From NCBI GenBank assembly GCA_014529385.2, contig CM043949.1:110389977-110453976 (forward strand): DNA of 64,000 bases, read 5' to 3'. This document shows, one piece after another, positions 58,401-64,000 of the stretch (within the stretch, counting starts at the first letter, position 1; each line of letters begins with the position of its first letter). This stretch comes from Adiantum capillus-veneris. Its lineage: Eukaryota; Streptophyta; Polypodiopsida; Polypodiales; Pteridaceae. Under the pieces are notes generated by a model. It had not been told where the DNA came from. It did no database searches and saw only the letters and a list, made by a program, of their open reading frames with translations. Position numbers and translations under genes: made by a program.

Positions 58401-60460
58401 TCAATGGAGCCTAGCTTGGAGACATGGTGGAGATTGCTTCTCTCAATGTTTCAATGGAACCTATCTTGGAGAAATGGTGGATCATCCTTCTCTCCATGTT
58501 TCAATGGAGCCTACCTTGGACAAGTGGTGGACCTTTGCTTCTCTCTATGTTTCAATAGAGTTAGCTTGGACAAGTGGTGGGTCTTGGAACAAAACCCCTT
58601 TGTAAAACATAGCATGGACATTACAAGTGATAAGGAAAAATATCATTCAAGATATAACCTTACAGGTTGGAAAAGTGGTGATGGACCTTGACAAGTGGTG
58701 AAGGATACCATTTAAGATATACCCTTATAGGTTGGACAAGTGGTGGACCTTAACACCCAGTTATTCTTAATATAATGACATAGAGTGGATAAGTGGTGAA
58801 TCTTAAGACCAAACCACTCATGCTACTAGGTATAATACGTTAGAGAAGTGGTAGACCTTGAATGTAAACACCCCATGTACAAAATATCATGGTTTTAGGG
58901 TGTTTCAATGGAGCCTAGAATCTTGGAGACATGGTAGATCTTGATTCTTTCCATGTTTGAATGGCACCTATCTTGGAAAAATGATGGAGGTTACTTCTCT
59001 CCATGCTTCAATGGAGCCTAGCTTTGACAAGTGGTGAACCTTTGCTTCTCTCTATGTTTGAATAGAGTTAGCTTGGACAAGTGGTGGACCTTTGCTTCTC
59101 TCTATGTTTGAATAGAGTTAGCTTGGACAAGTGGTGGACCTTGGAATGAAACCCCCATGTAAAACATATCATGGGCATTTCAAGTGGTGAGAAAGGATAC
59201 CATTTAAGATATAACCTTATAGGTTGGACAAGTGGTGGACCTTAATACATAGTTCTTCCTAATATAATGACATAGAGTGTACAAGTGGTGTATCTTGAGA
59301 CCAAACCACTCGTGCTACTAGGGGTAATAGGTTAGACAAGTGGTGGGCCTTGAAATAAAACCCCCCATGTACAAAATAAAATGGGTTTAGGGCATTTAAA
59401 TGGATCCTAGCTTAGAGACATGGTGGAGCTTTCTTCTCTCCATGTTTCAATGAAGCCTATCTTGGAGAAATGGTGGAGCATCCTTCTCTCCATGTTTCAA
59501 TATAGCTTAGCTTGGACAAGTGGTGGATCTTTGGTTCTCTCTATGTTTCAATAGAGTTAGCTTGGACAAGTGGTGGACATTGAAACAAAACTCCCATGTA
59601 AAACATATCATGGGTAGTTCAAGTTGTGAGAAAAAAAACCATTTAAAATATAACCTTATAGGTTGGACAAGTGGTGGACCTTAACACCCAATCCTTTTTA
59701 ATACAATGACATAGAGTGGACAAGTGGTGAATCTTGAGACCAAAGCTATCAAGCTACTAGGGATACTAGGTTGGACAAGTGGTGGATCTTGAATGTACAT
59801 CCCCTATGTACAAAATATCATGGGTTTAGGGTGTTTCAATGGAGTCTAGCATATTGGAGACATGGTGGAGCTTGCTTCGCTCCATGTTTCAAGTGGTGGA
59901 CCTTCAATTATTTTCCCATACCTAGTTTAGACAACCCATACACTTTGCAACTCTAAAGGTTGGACGAGTGGTGGAGCTTTGTTTATTTCCATGTTTTAAT
60001 GGATCCTAGCTTGGACAAGTGGTGGACCTTGGAAAAAAGTCCCCCCTATACAACATAGCTGAGTTTTTTCATGTTTTAATGGAAGAGAGATTTGACAAAT
60101 GGTGGAGCTTGCTTATCTCCATGTGGATTTTAGAACTAGCTTGGACAAGTGGTGGAGCTTTGCTTTTCTACTCTTCATAATACAATGATGTATAGGTTGG
60201 TTACATGGTGAATCTTAAGGCCAAACCTCCCATCTTACTAGAGATGATAGGTTGGACAAGTGTTCAACCTTCTATCATTTCTCCATGCCTATAATTAGAC
60301 AATTAGTAGAACTAGCATCTTTCTATGTTGTCTAGAGCTGAGCTTGGACAAGTAGTGGACCTTGCTACTCTCTTCCCTTGGTTTATTAGTTTGAAGACTC
60401 ATTATATATACTTGCTTAGATCTATATAATTACTCATTAGTTAGGTTACAAGTAGGTATG

Positions 60461-61151
60461 TAATTTGTTAGCCTCAAGGGACTTTGAATATTGAATAGTA
60501 AGAAAGTCAAGTGCTGGTTTGAAGATCTTTTGCTTATCTAAACTAGACTCTAACTCAATAATAAGTCTCTTAAGTTCCACGAATTGTCCTATCTAGGCTC
60601 CAAAAGAGTCTTAATTGGTTTGTGCTAGATTCTAACTTCCTTGATGGGGTAGAATCCTAGAAAAATGAGGCACTATAAGTTTTACCTTAGCTCAAATGGA
60701 TTTTCACTTAAACTAGACTGCAATTTGGCACTCTAGTATCTTTGTCTTGATGGAGTTTAACACTAGATACATAGTAGTGATATTTAAGCTTCATGTCTCT
60801 TCACTTGATCGAGATATGAGACCATACTTTCAAGGTCACCACTTGTCTTACCTAAAGACCAATGTGAGACATGGGAGCAAGAAAGCCATCCGATATTGTT
60901 TTAAGGACTATTACATAGACAATCAATAACTTAAGTAAAGCAAAAAGACTTGGATCTTTCACAATTAATAACTTAAGTAAAGCCAAAAAGACTTGGATCT
61001 TTGACAGTTTTTTTCAAACTAAAAAAGCACAATCTCATGCTAACAAAACTATAAATCACAATTGAAAGTTTTGAACGAGAAAAAGATCAGCAATCTTATA
61101 AGAAGGATACTTTTCATTTCATTTGATGATTACAAACTAAAAGAAAGTCTC
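60461..61151. other. No gene supported
   Basis: AT-rich DNA between the array and the next exon. A direct repeat of about 40 bp (AACTTAAGTAAAGC and AAAAGACTTGGATCTTT) occurs twice at 60929-61003. On the minus strand this may be 3' untranslated or intergenic DNA. Confidence 0.45.
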
Positions 61152-61259
61152 TCAAGAAATTGATAAACAAAAAATGTAGGTGACTGCTTCATTATTTTGA
61201 GCAAACATATCAAAATCTCTATTGATTGAGCTCCATCTAGTAGTATCCTTTGTAAGATC
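61152..61259 (-). CDS. Small exon downstream of FCP1-like exon a
   Basis: A strong acceptor (TTATTCCTTCCTGCAG|GATC, exon start 61259) leads to the open segment DLTKDTTRWSSINRDFDMFA, then a stop at 61152. A donor AAG|GTACT ends the upstream exon at 61353, so an intron of 93 bp is likely. The frame of this exon does not continue the frame of the SAP-like segment (which stops at 61354-61356), so it may belong to the 3' untranslated part or to another splice form. Function unknown. Confidence 0.4.
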   Translation of the reverse strand, partial: DLTKDTTRWSSINRDFDMFAQNNEAVTYIFCLSIS

Positions 61260-61353
61260 CTGCAGGAAGGAATAAAAAGAAAGATTTGTTAGATACCATG
61301 CACATGAGTGTTCAAGTATGTGTATCAAGAATATATGACATGTCACTAGTACC

Positions 61354-61686
61354 TTAGGGTTGCTTTCTATCCAGCCTTAGAAGATTGTTCTCAGCTTTCA
61401 CCTTATTTATATAAGCCTTTGCTGTGGTTGCCTTCAAAACTCCTTTTGTGTTACAACCCAATTGCCTAGCTAAAGTGGTCAATTGTGACGCCTTCATGCT
61501 TTCAATGGGTGTACGCTCCTTTGCTAAGATCTCTTGTATTTGGGCTCTTCTCATTTCATTGCGGTGGCTTGTGTCACTTGCATTTTCAATGATAGTTTCA
61601 TCCCTGTCACCTTTTGCAGGTGGTATTCTTCTTGTAAAGAACACCTTAGCTGACCAAACATCATTTTTCTGCTTCCAATACTCCAT
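61354..61686 (-). CDS. Basic segment with SAP-like motif, directly after the FCP1-like stop
   Basis: The segment reads MEYWKQKNDVWSAKVFFTRR, a charged helix (RNEMRRAQIQEILAKE), then MKASQLTTLARQLGCNTKGV and ATTAKAYINKVKAE. The last part has the helix-extended-loop-helix look of a SAP motif, which binds DNA in nuclear proteins; this is tentative. It is in the same frame as FCP1-like exon a and starts one codon after its TAA, so the two form one long frame with a single stop between them. A separate start, a sequencing or real nonsense change, or read-through are the options. Confidence 0.45.
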   Translation of the reverse strand: MEYWKQKNDVWSAKVFFTRRIPPAKGDRDETIIENASDTSHRNEMRRAQIQEILAKERTPIESMKASQLTTLARQLGCNTKGVLKATTAKAYINKVKAENNLLRLDRKQP

Positions 61687-61689
61687 GAT

Positions 61690-62528
61690 TTATTTGTATT
61701 CACTATCATTTGTCACTATAGGTTGTCCATAATGATTAGAAGCAATTAAATCAAGCACATCCCTTCTCTCATCAAGCTGAATCAAGTATGGCAGTAGCTC
61801 CTCCAAGAGCATATTGTCAACCATCTTCTCAGCATCAAATTGTGGTGGAAAAATGCAATTGTTTGCTGGTGAAATACATCCCTTGTAAGGAGAGTCATCA
61901 ATAAGCACTGTTCTTTGTGGATCACATTCAAACCCCATGGCAATTTTGGCTAGAGGCTTGAACATTGCCTCAACGTTTGGATTGTCGGGTCTAAATAATT
62001 TTTGAGTTTGAGCGGTGTAGCAAACATCTTGCGACCAAATTGCAAAGTTGTTTAGTGCTGCAAGGATTTGATACACATTATTCCTAGTAGCTGTCGACCA
62101 AATTGCAACATTAAACCTCTGTAAAATAGTCTTCAAGAATTGGATGCAACCCGGCCTGAGTATAATATATCTTTTTGAATCCATTTGCACTGAGTTGTGG
62201 TGTGAGGATGGTTGAGGGGAACGTTTCAACAATAGACCATTTAAATCCAATATAATTGTAAGCATGGATTTCTCAACATCTACGCTACATGACGTAGTAC
62301 CAATTGGCAATAGCTCGTGAGTGGACTTTTCAGTCTCTTTTGATGTATGTTGCATTTTTGAAGCATCGATTTCTTGGTTCTCATTATTGGAAGCTTGCTC
62401 AAGTTGCACAACACTAGACTCTAGTATAGAAATATCATCCATCTTGGGCACTTTAGAAACCATAGAATCTATGGATTCTATAGTTGTTGACTGAACCATA
62501 GGAGCATTATCCATCCCAGTTTGTGAAT
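61690..62528 (-). CDS. FCP1-like (HAD-fold) domain exon a
   Basis: The exon starts after GTGTTTTCTTAG|ATTC (62528); its first codon is split with two bases here. A Ser/Glu-rich stretch of about 90 residues leads to the domain: LTIILDLNGLLLK (motif I), RYIILRPGCIQFLKTIL, VAIWSTATRNNVYQI (motif II), RTVLIDDSPYKG (motif IV) and ELLPYLIQL. It ends at TAA 61690-61692. FCP1-like phosphatases act on phospho-Ser/Thr proteins such as the RNA polymerase II tail. Here motif I is DLNG instead of DxDx[TV], a form I recall from plant HAD-like proteins of unknown activity. An Asn in place of the second Asp argues against normal phosphatase action. It is paralogous to exon b at 54721-55496. Confidence 0.8.
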
Positions 62529-63170
62529 CTAAGAAAACACACACACAAATGGTATCTCAAAACCACTAGAATTTTATTCACCATATTTATATGTAGAACT
62601 CCTAGTAAGAAATTTATTTAAGGTAAAGTCGTTGTTAGAATCCTTGCAACCATTTTCAGCATTCGTACACCAAACACCACTTGTCTAAAATACAATCTAC
62701 TAACTCAACATTTTCCATCCTACACTTTATTAAAGATGAGTACTTAAAGTGAAAACTAAAAGCCACCCTTGTTGAGGAAACATGGATACAAGGTCCACCA
62801 AATGTCCAACCTAGACTACAAGCAAACAATTAGAGATTTGGCTTAGATTTGGATTCAAAGGCCACCACTTATTCAAGTAAGATAACTCCACTTGTTTAAG
62901 ACAGTAATGTTTGAAGCCCCACCACTTGTCCAACCTAGACATTGATTAAATTTTGGTAAGATTTATCACAAATCTAGAGTAGAATCAAGATTCTATGGCC
63001 AAGGTAGTCAAATAAGTTAGACAACACACAAAGCATAAGAGCACTTTAGATTCTCGTTGAGCATAAACTAAACAATAATCAAATGTTATATTCACTTGAG
63101 ATTTCATCCATGAAAAATGAAAATGATGCATGTACTTGAGATTTCCATCCATGTACAATACTTTACAATG
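62529..63170 (-). other. Intron-like DNA between SET exon and FCP1-like exon a
   Basis: AT-rich DNA, no gene. Three degraded satellite copies in the inverted sense (AAGGTCCACCAAATGTCCAA near 62791, CCACCACTTATTCAAG near 62861, CCCCACCACTTGTCCAAC near 62916) show that the 20-mer family extends here. Confidence 0.55.
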
Positions 63171-63727
63171 TCAAGTAAAGTTATAGTCAGCAAACAACTC
63201 TTCTCCTGCTTCAACTTGACAAATAGTCTCAATGCATACATGGCCATATTCTTCTGACTTGATGTGTGAAGAGGTGCATTTATGCCAAGGTGGAAAATTT
63301 GGATCAAATGTATAGCGTACGTTGGGACAGACATTTGTACTGTGAGAACTATTTATATAGCCCGACACGTTTCCTTCTTCTACACAACCAATAATGTATG
63401 ATTGATCTTCCTCTTCTTCTATGTTTGGATCCTCTAGAAGAGAATATTTATAAGCTCTTGGAAAAATTTTGCATATCTTTTTCCAGTCTTGAAATCTATA
63501 CTTATGCCCTCCATAGTTTAGAATAGTCAAACCACTTTCCAGGGTAGTATGCACAAATAGCCCATAACCAGCTCCTTCAATACATGAAAGTCGCACTTCA
63601 AAATCCACACCGTTAATATGGAAAATTACATCTTTGGGAATAGGAAAAGTTGGTGTCCCAAAAGGATCTTCATGCCAATCATAGTGTGAAATACATCTAG
63701 TTTTTATATCACTTAACTCCTTTGTGT
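63171..63727 (-). CDS. SET-domain exon (protein lysine methyltransferase-like), terminal
   Basis: A strong acceptor (TTCTTCTTTTTGCAG|ACAC, exon start 63727) opens an exon that reads TKELSDIKTRCISHYDWHED, then FEVRLSCIEGAGYGLFVHTT (the G-x-G-LF start of SET), GLTILNYGG, GYINSSHSTNVCPNVRYTF (the N-H-S-x-x-PN region) and IETICQVEAGEELFADYNFT with a stop at 63171. SET domains transfer methyl groups from S-adenosylmethionine to Lys. The NSSHSTN-PN and EELFADY motifs are recognisable; there is an insert of about 50 residues between the first and second halves. The exon starts with two bases of a split codon, so a 5' part lies beyond 63.73 kb, perhaps outside the window. Confidence 0.85.
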
Positions 63728-64000
63728 CTGCAAAAAGAAGAAAATATTATGCATAAAATAATGACAATATCAAAGAAAGATATCATTATTTTATAGTCCA
63801 ATAGGTCCATTGTATGGAAGACTTAGAGTGCCTCTTACATGGTGCCTCCAAGGTTTCCAAAAAATAAAATCATTGGAAAAAAAAGGCCACTGTGTCTCCA
63901 ATCTATTGCCCATTTGAAGCATAGAGAGAACCAAGGTCCACCACTTGTCCAAGCTAGACATGGAGCATTGACACAAGATCCAACACTTATCCAAGAACCC
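63728..64000 (-). other. Intron-like DNA upstream of the SET exon
   Basis: AT-rich DNA with inverted satellite copies (AAGGTCCACCACTTGTCCAA at about 63931 and ATCCAACACTTATCCAAG near 63978). No exon can be defined before the window ends. Confidence 0.5.

Larger units (their letters stand above)
52300..60460. repeat. Satellite-like array built on TTGGACAAGTGGTGGACCTT
   Basis: Dozens of copies of this 20-mer and variants occur at roughly 40-60 bp intervals, with recurring partners such as CTCTCCATGTTTCAATGGAG and CATGTAAAACATATCATGGG. The latter anchor lies at 56183, 56537, 56971, 57376, 57730, 58162, 58598, 59156 and 59595. The first six give a period of 1191-1193 bp made of three sub-units (354, 434 and 405 bp). 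The third higher-order copy is rearranged. The array is interrupted by an FCP1-like exon at 54721-55496. Confidence 0.92.

Noticed and set aside
56666-58691. Reading frames of 60-95 residues inside the satellite (WTSGGP- or FNGAYLG-like peptides)
   Set aside because: The frames arise because the repeat happens to lack stops in one phase. They are not kept between repeat units and have no start or splice context.
52300-60460. CRISPR-like array
   Set aside because: Repeats are variable, spacing is irregular, the intervals are themselves repeated and the setting is a plant nuclear genome, so this is a satellite and not CRISPR.

Overview
The window looks like nuclear DNA of a land plant with a large, repeat-choked genome. 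Ty3/gypsy and Ty1/copia LTR retroelements of plant type dominate, with tRNA-iMet and tRNA-Asp-like primer sites, GT-AG spliced exons, plant-type SET and FCP1-like genes and very long (GA)n tracts. A fern or another non-flowering vascular plant is my guess, at low confidence. No tRNA gene, rRNA gene, CRISPR array or bacterial operon was seen.

Left part (1-13.5 kb). A pyrimidine-rich leader-like stretch (780-1389) ends in a consensus splice donor. It is followed by AT-rich DNA holding a 1.3-kb inverted-repeat transposon (1567-2885). Then comes a fossil coding region (3.6-7.8 kb) with four copies of a roughly 65-residue module and a retropepsin-like segment, split by an old copia remnant on the minus strand. 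LTR-B (7779-8403, TATA box, (GA)n tract, primer site) and a gag N-terminus follow. A 3.7-kb block of unrelated repeats (9.59-13.25 kb) includes a nascent-polypeptide-associated-complex alpha pseudogene and palindromic repeats.

Centre (13.5-36 kb). A broken Ty3/gypsy element carries gag, protease, RT, RNase H and integrase, then a further reading frame with a second retropepsin-like domain and a QIWVPK domain. Its 3' LTR-B (24077) lies in a 1.6-kb segment that occurs twice. A young, nearly complete Ty1/copia element (24675-29694, 5-bp target duplication ATTCC) sits on the junction of the two copies. The second LTR-B runs into another element piece with the same QIWVPK domain (31.3-33.2 kb), a polypurine tract, and GC/poly-C-rich LTR-like DNA with two related TATA units (33.2-36 kb).

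Right-centre (36-51 kb). This is mostly old repeats on the minus strand: a gag-like region (36.9-38.8 kb), a primer site, a collapsed chromovirus remnant with chromodomain (44.5-48 kb), and a second block bearing the palindromic repeat family (48-51 kb).

Right part (51-64 kb). An array built on the 20-mer TTGGACAAGTGGTGGACCTT, with a higher-order period near 1,193 bp, fills 52.3-60.5 kb. In and beside it lie minus-strand host exons: a SET-domain exon and two FCP1-like (HAD-fold) exons. All three start after good splice acceptors in the same phase. This exon set and the extra post-integrase protease-like domain are the two observations I rate highest.
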